From NCBI GenBank assembly GCA_022770525.1, contig JALEHN010000039.1, positions 1 to 64,000 of the forward strand: a DNA stretch of 64,000 nt, written 5' to 3'. A program made the position numbers and the translations under genes. Origin of the DNA: Clostridiales bacterium (lineage in GTDB: Bacteria; Bacillota; Clostridia; Lachnospirales; Lachnospiraceae). Of the stretch, positions 7,901-16,964 are shown piece after piece (positions within the stretch are counted from its first letter, which is position 1; each line of letters begins with the position of its first letter). The notes under the pieces were generated by a model. It was given only the letters and a program-made list of their open reading frames with translations, did not search any database and was not told the origin of the DNA.

Positions 7901-10177
7901 ATGTCTATCATTTTTTCAGAGAAGTTTCGGACATTTTCCCTGCACACAAACCGGAGTACGTATCAGATGAAAATATCAGATATGGGATATTTGTTCCATG
8001 TGTATTACGGAGAACGCATCAAAGACGAAGATTTAAGTTACCTGATTACTTATTATGACAGAGGATTTTCGCCGAACCCAAATCAGGCGGGAAATGACAG
8101 AACGATTTCGTTAGATGTTATGCCGCAGGAATTTTCAGGAACAGGCGCCGGAGACTTCAGAATAAGCAGTATTGAAGTTGAAAACAGTGATGGAAGCAGA
8201 GTTTTTGAAGGAAAATATGCAGGTCACCGTATTTATAAAGGCAAATATAAACAACATGGCCTGCCGGGTATCAGAGTTAATGAAAATGATTGTGTAGATA
8301 CAGTCGAAATTGATTTAAAGGATGAAGTGTCCGGATTAAAAGCGGTTCTTTGCTATACTGTTTTTGAGAATCTGGATATCATCACGAGAAAGGTTCATAT
8401 TGTCAATGAAGGCAGCGGCACAGTTCGTCTGAATAAAATAATGTCTGTAACAATGGACTATATCGATTCAGATTATGATTTTATTCATTTTGACGGCCGT
8501 CATGCGATGGAACGGGAAATGCACAGAGACAGCGTTCATTACGGGCAACAGTCTGTCGGAAGTCTTCGGGGCACATCAAGCCACCAGCATAATCCGTTTG
8601 TTGTTTTATGCAGCCGTGATGCCGGCGAAGCAGCGGGAAGCTGTTACGGTTTTTCATTTGTTTACAGCGGTAATTTTCAGTGCGTCGTGCAAAAAGATCA
8701 ATATGATCAGCTGCGTCTTGTGATGGGGATTCACCCGGAATGTTTTGCGTGGCCTTTAAATAAAGGCGACGTATTTGATGCGCCGGAAGTTGTGATGGCT
8801 TATACAAATCAGGGATTCACAGAGCTTTCACATATTTATCACGATGTATTTCGGACAAATTTAAACGACAGTATTTATATGAAGCAGAAACGTCCGGTAC
8901 TGATTAACAGCTGGGAGGCAGCATATTTTGATTTTAACCATGAAACACTTGTGAAAATGGCAAAAAATGCGGCTTGTATGGGTGTCGATCTTTTTGTTCT
9001 TGATGACGGATGGTTTGGTGAACGCAATGATGATACATGCGCCCTCGGTGACTGGGAGGTCAATACAGAGAAATTGTCGAAAGGACTTAAAGGGCTTGTT
9101 GATGAAATTAATGAAATCGGTTTGGATTTCGGTATATGGATCGAACCTGAAATGGTTTCGGAAAACAGCCGCCTTTACCTAAGTCATCCGGAGTGGGCTT
9201 TAAAAATTCCAAAACGTCCGGTGACAAGAGGAAGGTATCAGCTTGTTCTTGATCTTTCCAGAAAAGATGTGCGGGAATATATTGTGACATTTGTTAATCA
9301 GATTTTGGATTCGGCAAATATCAAATACGTTAAATGGGATATGAACAGAAGCATCAGTGATGCATGGTCGGGACTTTTGGATAAATCCGATCAGGGAAAG
9401 GTGATGCACCGGTATGTATTAGGTCTGTATGAAATTTTGGACAGACTTGTCCATGAACATCCGGATGTACTTTTTGAAGGCTGTTCCGGCGGCGGCGGAC
9501 GTTTTGATGCGGGCATGCTTTATTATCATCCTCAGATTTGGTGCAGTGATAATACCGATGCCATTAACCGTTTGAAAATTCAGTACGGTACATCTTTTGG
9601 CTATCCTGTTTCATCAATGGGTGCGCATGTTTCTGTATGTCCGAACCATCAGACCGGGCGGACAACCCCGCTTCAAACAAGGGCCGTAACGGCGATGAGC
9701 GGTACGTTCGGGTATGAACTGGATCCGGGAAAAATGACAGCGGAAGAAAAAGAACAGTGCAGGTATATGACAGAACAGTTTAAAAAATATAATGACCTGA
9801 TTTTTAACGGTGATTATTATCGTCTGGAAAGTCCGTACGGTGATAAGGGATTTGCAGCCTGGGCTTATATATCAAAGGATAAAGAAGAAGGTCTTGCAAG
9901 TGTTGTCATTACAGATAAAGAACCAAACGATGCACAGCGATATTTAAAATTCAGAGGTCTTAAAGCAGATGCTTTTTACGAAGTTGATGGATTGACAGAT
10001 GCTCATTGTGAAGCAGACGGATTGACAGACGCTCATTGTAAAGTTAACGGGTTGACAGGCGCTGTTTCAGGACGGGCGCTGATGTGCGCAGGTATTCCGA
10101 TTGATAATACACTTAAAGAATATGAATCTGTTCAGTTTCATATCCGCCTTCATAAAAATAACGAGGAAGAGATTTAA
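7901..10177 (+). CDS. Alpha-galactosidase, GH36 family
   Basis: The 758-residue enzyme cleaves terminal alpha-1,6-galactose from melibiose, raffinose and stachyose. Family hallmarks are FVLDDGWFG, KYVKWDMNR with the nucleophile Asp480, and IWCSDNTDA with the acid/base Asp550, within a TIM barrel flanked by an N-terminal beta-domain and C-terminal beta-sandwich. There is no signal peptide, so it acts in the cytoplasm on imported sugars. The ATG at 7901 follows GGAAGGAGG. Odd feature: a 10-residue motif containing DGLTDAH is repeated near residues 694-723. It is first in an operon with the ABC importer. Confidence 0.95.
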   Translation: MSIIFSEKFRTFSLHTNRSTYQMKISDMGYLFHVYYGERIKDEDLSYLITYYDRGFSPNPNQAGNDRTISLDVMPQEFSGTGAGDFRISSIEVENSDGSRVFEGKYAGHRIYKGKYKQHGLPGIRVNENDCVDTVEIDLKDEVSGLKAVLCYTVFENLDIITRKVHIVNEGSGTVRLNKIMSVTMDYIDSDYDFIHFDGRHAMEREMHRDSVHYGQQSVGSLRGTSSHQHNPFVVLCSRDAGEAAGSCYGFSFVYSGNFQCVVQKDQYDQLRLVMGIHPECFAWPLNKGDVFDAPEVVMAYTNQGFTELSHIYHDVFRTNLNDSIYMKQKRPVLINSWEAAYFDFNHETLVKMAKNAACMGVDLFVLDDGWFGERNDDTCALGDWEVNTEKLSKGLKGLVDEINEIGLDFGIWIEPEMVSENSRLYLSHPEWALKIPKRPVTRGRYQLVLDLSRKDVREYIVTFVNQILDSANIKYVKWDMNRSISDAWSGLLDKSDQGKVMHRYVLGLYEILDRLVHEHPDVLFEGCSGGGGRFDAGMLYYHPQIWCSDNTDAINRLKIQYGTSFGYPVSSMGAHVSVCPNHQTGRTTPLQTRAVTAMSGTFGYELDPGKMTAEEKEQCRYMTEQFKKYNDLIFNGDYYRLESPYGDKGFAAWAYISKDKEEGLASVVITDKEPNDAQRYLKFRGLKADAFYEVDGLTDAHCEADGLTDAHCKVNGLTGAVSGRALMCAGIPIDNTLKEYESVQFHIRLHKNNEEEI
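9980..10069 (+). repeat. In-frame 30-bp repeat (three copies) inside the alpha-galactosidase gene
   Basis: Copies lie at 9980-10009, 10010-10039 and 10040-10069. The first two are nearly identical and the third is degenerate. Each encodes ten residues of the form E-V/A-D-G-L-T-D-A-H-C, lengthening a loop of the C-terminal beta-domain while keeping frame. Confidence 0.85.
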
Positions 10178-10215
10178 GGTTTATAACAGATATGATGATC
10201 AATGGGAGGATTATT

Positions 10216-11517
10216 ATGAGAAAAAATATGAAAGCTGTACTGTGTCTTGGATGCACCTTTTTGGCAGCAGCAGCTTCGATGATGACAGGATGTCAAAAGG
10301 CTGAAAACAGTTCAGGAAAAATTGTTGTTGAAATGATTCAATACAAACCGGAAGCGGTAGCGGTTTTTGAAGCGCTTGAGAAAAAGTTTAATGAGACACA
10401 TGATGATATCGAATTAAGAATTGATTCACCGAATGATGCGATGACAATTCTTAAAACAAAGCTGATCCGTGAAGATTATCCGGATATTATCGGAATCGGC
10501 GGTGACAGTAATTATTCAAATTTCCTTGATGCGGATCTGTTTATGGATATTTCTGATTATGAAGGTCTGAGTGATATCAAGGAATCTTACCTGGAGATTA
10601 ATAAAAACCTTGAATATGTTCCAAAAGAAGGTGTTTATGCAATTCCTTACATGGCCAACGCCGCAGGTATTTTATATAACAAAGATATCTTTGAAGAATA
10701 CGGCTGGACAATACCGACGACGTGGGATGAATTGATTGCGCTTTGTGAAGATATTCAGGATGCCGGTCTTTTGCCGCTGTATTTTGGCTATAAAGATTCA
10801 TGGACATGTCTGGCACCATGGAATGCGATTGCCGTAGACCTTGCGCCGGCAGATATCTGCAGTCAGGTCAACAGAGGCGAAGCAACATTTACAGAAGCTT
10901 ATCGTGAAGTTGCAGAGAAAACAAAAGCATTGCTTCAATATGCCCAGAAATCACCGGTGGCCTATGGTTACAACGATGCATGTACGGCATTTGCAAGAGG
11001 GGAATCTGTCATGTACACCATCGGCAGTTATGCAGTCCCTCAGATTAAATCCGTCAATCCTGATATGAATATTGATTCTTTTGTATTTCCTGCAAGCAAC
11101 AACGCTGAGGAAAATCTCTTAAATTCCGGTAATGACCTTGAATTTATGGTGATGAAAAACTGTGAACATAAAGAAGCGGTGTATGAAGTCCTTGATTTTC
11201 TTTACGAAGACGAAAATATTCAGATGTATCTCGATGATCAGGGCGCGGTGCCTTGTAAAAAAGGTGATTTTGAACTTCCGGCCGTTCTTGACGGTATGAA
11301 AGAATATATTGTGGAAGGGAAATCCGCAGATTATCAGGATCATTATTATCCAAGTGAAATGTCGGTTGATGCACTGATTCAGACATATCTTCTCGATGAC
11401 AGCGATGGGGCACTGGATACTTTTCTTGAAAAATTTGATACGGACTGGAAGCGGTACAATAGAGATGTGATCAAAAAAGTTCAGGATTATTTAGATGCAC
11501 AGTCGAGTCAGAAATAA
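10216..11517 (+). CDS. Sugar ABC transporter substrate-binding lipoprotein (RafE/MsmE-like)
   Basis: The 433-residue protein is a family 1 extracellular solute-binding protein anchored by lipid at Cys in the lipobox MMTGC. Downstream sequence such as VYAIPYMANAAGILYNKDIF and PTTWDEL is typical of oligosaccharide-binding proteins. It should capture alpha-galactosides outside the membrane. The ATG at 10216 follows TGGGAGG; an in-frame ATG at 10192 lacks a good site. It lies between the alpha-galactosidase and the permeases. Confidence 0.92.
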   Translation: MRKNMKAVLCLGCTFLAAAASMMTGCQKAENSSGKIVVEMIQYKPEAVAVFEALEKKFNETHDDIELRIDSPNDAMTILKTKLIREDYPDIIGIGGDSNYSNFLDADLFMDISDYEGLSDIKESYLEINKNLEYVPKEGVYAIPYMANAAGILYNKDIFEEYGWTIPTTWDELIALCEDIQDAGLLPLYFGYKDSWTCLAPWNAIAVDLAPADICSQVNRGEATFTEAYREVAEKTKALLQYAQKSPVAYGYNDACTAFARGESVMYTIGSYAVPQIKSVNPDMNIDSFVFPASNNAEENLLNSGNDLEFMVMKNCEHKEAVYEVLDFLYEDENIQMYLDDQGAVPCKKGDFELPAVLDGMKEYIVEGKSADYQDHYYPSEMSVDALIQTYLLDDSDGALDTFLEKFDTDWKRYNRDVIKKVQDYLDAQSSQK

Positions 11518-11531
11518 GGAGGGGCAGGTTT

Positions 11532-12410
11532 ATGAAAACAAAAAATAAAAATAACAGAAAACGTACATTTTTGTTGATTACGATTCCGGTTGTTGTATTG
11601 TTCTTTTTATTCAATACGTTTCCGTTGATTCATGGTTTTATTTACAGTTTTACAAATTTCAGAGGCTATGGCTCTTTTGAATGGGTCGGGCTTAGAAATT
11701 ATATTGATTTATTTACAGATGCCAGAGTCGGCAAGTCCTACTTATTTACAATTAAATATGCAGTGGTATGTACGATTATTACAAATGTGCTCAGCCTTAT
11801 ACTGGCATTAGGATTAAACAGCAAAATTAAAGCTAAAAGCGCACTGCGCGGTATTTACTTTATTCCAAATGTTTTGGGAAGTCTTGTTGTTGCTTACATT
11901 TTCAGTTTCTTTTTCACATATATTCTTCCTGCGATTGGAAAAAGCCTTCATATTGGATTTTTAAGCGAAAGTATTCTTGCAGGAACAGGCACGGCATGGC
12001 TTGGTATCGTTATTGTCGGTGCATGGCAGGCTATTGCTCAAAATACGATTATTTATATATCAGGGCTTCAGACAGTGCCGACAGATGTTTATGAAGCAGG
12101 CTCAATCGACGGTGCCCGTAAATGGAAACAGTTCTGGAAACTTACATTTCCGCTGATTATACCATTCGTCACAACAAATATGGTATTGTGCATGAAAAAC
12201 TTTTTGATGGTGTTCGATCAGATTATGGCGATGACAAAAGGCGGACCTTCACAGAGTACGGAATCTATTTCTTATTTGATTTATCAAAATGGTATGAGCG
12301 GCGGTCAGTTCGGATTCCAGAGTGCCAATGCGTTTGTATTCTTTGTTGTTATTGTTGTAATTTCTGTGCTGCAGATGAGATTTATGAATAAGAGAGAGGA
12401 GCAGTTATAA
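11532..12410 (+). CDS. Sugar ABC transporter permease 1 (RafF/MsmF-like)
   Basis: The 292-residue protein has six predicted membrane segments and the binding-protein-dependent transport motif EAGSIDGARKWKQFWKLTFPLI, which contacts the ATPase. It pairs with the next gene to form the membrane channel of the importer. The start follows GGAGGGGC, and its stop overlaps the next start (TAATG). No ATPase gene lies in the operon, so a shared MsmK-type ATPase encoded elsewhere is probably used. Confidence 0.93.
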   Translation: MKTKNKNNRKRTFLLITIPVVVLFFLFNTFPLIHGFIYSFTNFRGYGSFEWVGLRNYIDLFTDARVGKSYLFTIKYAVVCTIITNVLSLILALGLNSKIKAKSALRGIYFIPNVLGSLVVAYIFSFFFTYILPAIGKSLHIGFLSESILAGTGTAWLGIVIVGAWQAIAQNTIIYISGLQTVPTDVYEAGSIDGARKWKQFWKLTFPLIIPFVTTNMVLCMKNFLMVFDQIMAMTKGGPSQSTESISYLIYQNGMSGGQFGFQSANAFVFFVVIVVISVLQMRFMNKREEQL

Positions 12411-13255
12411 TGAAAAAAGAAAAAGTACATGAAAGAATCAACTGGCCGGTGACAATATTGCTGATTATTGGAACAATAACGATATTTTTTCCGTTGTACA
12501 TGGCTATTATAATTGCTTTTAAAAAGCCGACTGAAATGACAAACGATATTGCCGGTGCGCTTTCATTCCCATCAAGCTGGAGTCTTGAGAATTTTGCGGA
12601 AGCCATGAGAGTCACTGATTTTTGGCATTCTCTCGGTAATTCTATTTTGATTACAGTGATCACAGTCGTCCTTGCTGTGCTGATTCATGGTATTGCTGCT
12701 TATGCAATCGGCCGCAGTATGGCCAATTCAAAAGGTTATCGCTTTGTTTACTACTACATTGTATCCGGTATGTTTGTACCGTTTGCGATTTTGATGATGC
12801 CGCTTGTCAAACAGACAGCGCAGATGGGCATTGCAAACCGTGTCGGTGTCATAATTTTGTATCTTGTTTTCTTTATGCCGATTAATCTTTTGCTTTATAC
12901 AGGATATCTGAAAAATATACCGATGGCACTGGAAGAAGCGGCAAATGTTGACGGTGCGGCAACATGGTATACATACTGGCATGTGATTTTTCCGATGATG
13001 AAACCGATGCATGCGACAGTTGCGGTTTTAACAGCATTGTCTGTATGGAATGATGTGATGACGCCTCTCGTTATTATGGGCGGAACTGAAATGAATACAT
13101 TGCCTCTGGCACAGCTGAATTTCCAGACACAGTTCGGAACAAACTACAATCTTGCGTTTGCGTCTTATTTACTTGCATTACTGCCGATTCTGATTTTCTA
13201 TATTATTTGCCAGAAGCAGATTATCAGCGGTGTTGCTGCCGGAGCTGTTAAATAA
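12410..13255 (+). CDS. Sugar ABC transporter permease 2 (RafG/MsmG-like)
   Basis: The 281-residue protein has six membrane segments and the EAANVDGAATWYTYWHVIFP coupling motif. It is the second permease of the alpha-galactoside importer, translationally coupled to the first by a one-base TAATG overlap. The end of the gene, including its stop codon, is partly duplicated 64 bases downstream. Confidence 0.93.
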   Translation: MKKEKVHERINWPVTILLIIGTITIFFPLYMAIIIAFKKPTEMTNDIAGALSFPSSWSLENFAEAMRVTDFWHSLGNSILITVITVVLAVLIHGIAAYAIGRSMANSKGYRFVYYYIVSGMFVPFAILMMPLVKQTAQMGIANRVGVIILYLVFFMPINLLLYTGYLKNIPMALEEAANVDGAATWYTYWHVIFPMMKPMHATVAVLTALSVWNDVMTPLVIMGGTEMNTLPLAQLNFQTQFGTNYNLAFASYLLALLPILIFYIICQKQIISGVAAGAVK

Positions 13256-13339
13256 TCATGATATCAGAGGAAAGCGATGTCATGCGGGATGATCCGTTCA
13301 GACCGGACACGTCAAATAAACATAATATCAGAGGAAAGC
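13247..13339. repeat. Stop-codon-spanning direct repeat, period 64 bp
   Basis: The copies at 13247-13275 and 13311-13339 match at 26 of 29 positions. The first contains the last codons and TAA of the permease gene. Weaker similarity (CCGGA, GTT) extends about 15 bases further left. Confidence 0.8.
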
Positions 13340-13369
13340 CGGTAAATAGGCTGTACAGGAGATTTATAG

Positions 13370-15208
13370 ATGGAAGATACTGTATTCAAATATAGAAAAC
13401 ACAAATATATGAAAGAGCTGCATCATAAGTATATGTCACTGTATCAAAATGAGCAGTGTTTCGAAGAACTGATGCAGATGCTGGAAAGGGCATATGATAA
13501 CCGTCCGGTGGATCTGCGGCAGCAGGACATTGAAAGAGAACAGACGCCGACATGGTACAAAAATAAAAATATGCTTGGCATGACGATGTATCCGAAGATG
13601 TTTGCCGGCGGTTTAAAGGGACTTACTCAAAAGCTTGATTATTTGTCCGAGCAAAACATCACATATCTTCATTTGATGCCGCTGCTTCAAATGCCGCATC
13701 CATACAATGACGGCGGCTATGCAGTGGAGGATTTTAAAACCGTTGACCCGGAAATCGGAACAAATGAAGAACTGGAAAATCTTACAAAAGAACTGAGAAA
13801 ACGGGGCATCAGTCTTTGCCTTGATGTTGTCATGAATCATACAGCCGATTCTCATGAGTGGGCCATAAGGGCTAAAAACGGAGAACAGGAATATATTGAC
13901 CGCTATCAGTGCTATGATACTTATGAAATACCGGCGGCTTTTGAAAAAACAATGCCTCAGGTATTTCCGGGCACGGCACCGGGAAACTTTACATGGTGCG
14001 ATGAAATGAAAAAATATGTGCTGACGACATTTTATCCGTATCAGTGGGATTTAAATTACCATAACCCGAAAGTCTTTAATGAAATGATGGACAATATTTT
14101 ATATCTGGCCAATCTTGGTGTTGAGATTTTCAGGATCGATGCGGTTCCGTACATATGGAAGGAGCTTGGGACAAACTGCAGAAATCTGCCGCAGGTACAT
14201 ACCATTGTCAGGATGTTAAGAATGATTCTTGAAATCGTATGCCCGGGTGTGATTCTTAAAGGTGAGGTTGTCATGGCACCGAAGGAACTTCCTGTTTATT
14301 TTGGTACGGAAACGGAGCCGGAGTGCCATATGCTCTATGGTGTATCGAGTATGGTTAACCTGTGGGCAGCTTTGGCAACAAGAGATACAAGGCTTCTTAA
14401 GCATCAGATGGATGTTATACACAGTCTTCCGAAAAATTGTTATTTTGTCAATTATATCCGCTGTCATGACGATATTGGCTGGGGACTGGATGAAGACTAT
14501 GAACAGAAAATAATGATCGACCCGCTGATGCATAAAGAGTATCTGTATCGTTTTTATGAAGGTGTCATTCCGGGAAGTTTTGCAAGGGGCGAATTGTATA
14601 ATTATGATCCTGTGACAAGAGATGCGAGAAGCTGTGGAACGACAGCGAGCCTTTGCGGTATTGAAAAAGGCGGGTTTGAACAGGACCGGATGCAGGTGCA
14701 GTATGGCATCAAAAGAGTGCTTCTTATGCATGCGGCATGTATGAGCCTGGAAGGCTTTATGATGCTTTCGTCCGGGGATGAGATCGGTCAGGTGAATGAA
14801 TACAGTTATAAAGAAAATCCGGATATTGCCGATGACAGCAGGTATTTGCACCGCAGTATTTTCAAATGGGAAAACGCCCAGTGCCGCAGCAAAAAAGGGA
14901 CGGTTCAGAATATGATCTGGGAAGGTTTAAAACAGATGGCGCAAATCCGCAGGGAAAATGCATGTTTCACCGAGAAAGCATATGTGACAACATGGGATAC
15001 AGGAACAAAGGAAGTTTTTGCCATCAGACGAACAACAGAAGATGAAGAACTGTTATGCCTTTCGAATTTTTCGCAGGACGGACATAAAGCCAGCCTGCCA
15101 TGTCTTGTGGGACAGTATGAGGACGTTTTTACAGGGGAAATATTTGAGGCAAATGCAGTGTGGCTTGCGCCGTATCAGTACCGCTGGTGCAAAAAAATCA
15201 GCCGGTAA
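13370..15208 (+). CDS. Amylosucrase-family glycoside hydrolase (GH13, subfamily 4-like)
   Basis: The 612-residue protein matches amylosucrases and sucrose hydrolases: HLMPLLQMPHPYNDGGYAV, LDVVMNHTADSHEWA, FRIDAVPYIW with nucleophile Asp257, LKGEVV with acid/base Glu299, and RCHDDIGW with Asp367. These enzymes split sucrose to fructose and either transfer glucose to a growing alpha-glucan or hydrolyse it. There is no signal peptide. Placed after an alpha-galactosidase and importer, it would use the sucrose left from raffinose. Transferase and hydrolase activity cannot be told apart by eye. Start at ATG 13370 after AGGAG. Confidence 0.88.
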   Translation: MEDTVFKYRKHKYMKELHHKYMSLYQNEQCFEELMQMLERAYDNRPVDLRQQDIEREQTPTWYKNKNMLGMTMYPKMFAGGLKGLTQKLDYLSEQNITYLHLMPLLQMPHPYNDGGYAVEDFKTVDPEIGTNEELENLTKELRKRGISLCLDVVMNHTADSHEWAIRAKNGEQEYIDRYQCYDTYEIPAAFEKTMPQVFPGTAPGNFTWCDEMKKYVLTTFYPYQWDLNYHNPKVFNEMMDNILYLANLGVEIFRIDAVPYIWKELGTNCRNLPQVHTIVRMLRMILEIVCPGVILKGEVVMAPKELPVYFGTETEPECHMLYGVSSMVNLWAALATRDTRLLKHQMDVIHSLPKNCYFVNYIRCHDDIGWGLDEDYEQKIMIDPLMHKEYLYRFYEGVIPGSFARGELYNYDPVTRDARSCGTTASLCGIEKGGFEQDRMQVQYGIKRVLLMHAACMSLEGFMMLSSGDEIGQVNEYSYKENPDIADDSRYLHRSIFKWENAQCRSKKGTVQNMIWEGLKQMAQIRRENACFTEKAYVTTWDTGTKEVFAIRRTTEDEELLCLSNFSQDGHKASLPCLVGQYEDVFTGEIFEANAVWLAPYQYRWCKKISR

Positions 15209-15276
15209 AAGCGGGCGCTACATTGGAAACAGATATTTTTAAAAGCAATGTGAGAAAAAATCAGCAGATAAAAATT
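15187..15276. repeat. Degenerate repeat of the amylosucrase gene end, period 63 bp
   Basis: About 24 bases covering the last codons and stop (from 15187) recur in altered form from 15250, both containing AAAAAATCAGC. It is the least well preserved of the 63-65 bp group. Confidence 0.6.
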
Positions 15277-15289
15277 GATATCGTTATTA

Positions 15290-15330
15290 AAAAACTCAGT
15301 GCTCATTTTGATGTGTCACTGAGTTTTTTT
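15290..15330. terminator. Rho-independent terminator of the alpha-galactoside operon
   Basis: The stem AAACTCAGTG/CACTGAGTTT is flanked by A- and T-runs and could act in both directions. It lies about 80 bases after the amylosucrase-like gene and before the convergent HAD phosphatase gene. Confidence 0.88.
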
Positions 15331-15447
15331 CGATATAAGAGCGTGCATAGCAGATTGTGCAGGAGCGTGTATAGGCGCGTCATAGCAGTGTACGATGCCT
15401 TATATCCCTAAAATGCTTCGCGCGGATGCGCACGCTTTTGTACGAGA

Positions 15448-16152
15448 CTACAAATTTTCCCGGCACCACCGGATAAAGGCTGTCCAGTCACCGCGCCATG
15501 TGCAGGTAATCGGTGCGTTTTCACGGTTGATCAGGCAGTTGTCAATGAGATGTCCGCGGATGCCAAGCTGTTCGGCGCACATATCCTCCTGGTTGTCATT
15601 TCCGGCCATCAGACATTCCTCAGGCTGTTTGTTTAATTTGGCAAGGATTTCCTTGTAGTAATTTAAGTTCGGTTTGCAGTAGCTGCTGTTTTCGTATGTC
15701 GTAATCAGTTCAAAGTCGCCGGGATCAAAGCCTGCCCACTTCAGGCGGTTTTCAGTGGCAACCCGCGGAAACAGCGGATTTGTAGCGGCTACAATGGTAT
15801 AGCCCTCTTGTTTTAACCTGTGTATGCAGTCAATAATTTCATGGTTGGCTTCGGTCGCACCTTTTGCAATGCTAAACTCATTTTTATAAAAATTTGTAAA
15901 TGAATCTTCCACGTCTTCTTTTTTTACATTCATTTGCTTTGTAAAAACGTTCCAGAAAACTTCTTCATTGGTCAGTTCACCGGTATTGGCAACCATTGCA
16001 GCAGTGCCTGCCCAGATGGATTTGGAAAGCAGGTCATAATCAAAAGTATCGTGAAATTTGACATAAAGTCCTTTAAAGTATAATTTAATAAATTCTTCCT
16101 GATCCATCGGCAGCAGTGTGCCGTCCAGATCAAACAATAATGTGTTAATCAA
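15448..16152 (-). CDS. HAD-superfamily hydrolase
   Basis: The roughly 234-residue protein carries HAD motif I (LLFDLDGTLL), motif II (AATNPLFP), a Lys at YCKPN and motif IV-like MAGNDNQEDM. The cap lies between motifs I and II, as in small-molecule phosphatases. I place the start at TTG 16152, since AGGGAG precedes it and motif I follows at once; an ATG at 16185 would add 11 residues. Substrate unknown. It is convergent with the alpha-galactoside operon. Confidence 0.85.
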   Translation of the reverse strand: MINTLLFDLDGTLLPMDQEEFIKLYFKGLYVKFHDTFDYDLLSKSIWAGTAAMVANTGELTNEEVFWNVFTKQMNVKKEDVEDSFTNFYKNEFSIAKGATEANHEIIDCIHRLKQEGYTIVAATNPLFPRVATENRLKWAGFDPGDFELITTYENSSYCKPNLNYYKEILAKLNKQPEECLMAGNDNQEDMCAEQLGIRGHLIDNCLINRENAPITCTWRGDWTAFIRWCRENL

Positions 16153-16293
16153 TTTGTCATCTCCCTGTATATCATTGTGTGTCATTGTGTATTATTGTAT
16201 AATAAAGTAAGATAAATAACAATTTATTTTTTGTTGAATCGGAAAAGTCATTGAATTTTATAGAAAAATCATCGGTTACCGGAGGTGTTCATT

Positions 16294-16686
16294 GTGAATG
16301 ATATGAAACTTATTGAAATGGCGGTTAAAGCAAGAGAAAAGGCGTACGCGCCTTATTCAGAATTTAAAGTCGGTGCGGCGCTTCTTGCTGTGGGAGGAAA
16401 GGTTTATACGGGATGTAATATTGAAAATGCGGCTTATTCACCTTCTAACTGTGCTGAACGCACAGCATTTTTTAAAGCAGTCAGTGAAGGGGAACGGGAT
16501 TTTGAAGCCATTGCTGTTGTGGGCGGAAAAGATACACCGGGATTTTGTACGCCGTGCGGTGTATGCCGTCAGGTCATGGCAGAGTTTTGTAATCCGGAAA
16601 AATTCCGGATTATTCTGATGGACAATAAAGGCGGTACAATCACATATCTGCTTGAAGAATTATTGCCGTCAGGCTTTAAGTTGTAA
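16294..16686 (+). CDS. cdd: Cytidine deaminase
   Basis: The 130-residue enzyme deaminates cytidine and deoxycytidine in pyrimidine salvage. It shows YSEFKVGAAL, the zinc-binding CAERTAFF (catalytic Glu) and PCGVCRQ motifs, and the usual length of the homotetrameric form. GTG at 16294 lies seven bases after GGAGGT; an ATG at 16303 is an alternative. It precedes glmM with a 278-base gap holding a palindromic repeat. Confidence 0.95.
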   Translation: MNDMKLIEMAVKAREKAYAPYSEFKVGAALLAVGGKVYTGCNIENAAYSPSNCAERTAFFKAVSEGERDFEAIAVVGGKDTPGFCTPCGVCRQVMAEFCNPEKFRIILMDNKGGTITYLLEELLPSGFKL

Positions 16687-16721
16687 GCCGGAATGTCAAT
16701 GAGTCTGATATGTTACTGTTA

Positions 16722-16763
16722 ACAGGCAGGTCATTTCGGTACCGAAATTGCCGTATGAAGTCT
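16722..16763. repeat. Palindromic dispersed repeat, copy A
   Basis: The core TTTCGGTACCGAAA is flanked by ACAGGCAGGT on the left and CCGTATGAAGTCT on the right. About 40 bases are shared, with few changes, with copy B at 36619-36662. The copy lies in the gap between cdd and glmM. Confidence 0.85.
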
Positions 16764-16964
16764 AATGTTAAACGCACATAATGGGTGTACATTTGATGAA
16801 GATATGATATAATCAGAATTACGGTAGGCGGTGCATACATAGGATGATATAACAGGTCTTGGCAAAAGCCGGGATAGTACGCCGCACCGACGAAATTCAA
16901 AGCATTTACAGATCAGATCAAAACAGATATGAAAATTTTGGCACAAATGCCATTGGAGGTTAAT

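Noticed and set aside
14216-14851. 211-residue open frame on the minus strand
   Set aside because: It lies fully inside the amylosucrase-like gene, whose catalytic motifs are intact; the reverse product matches no family.
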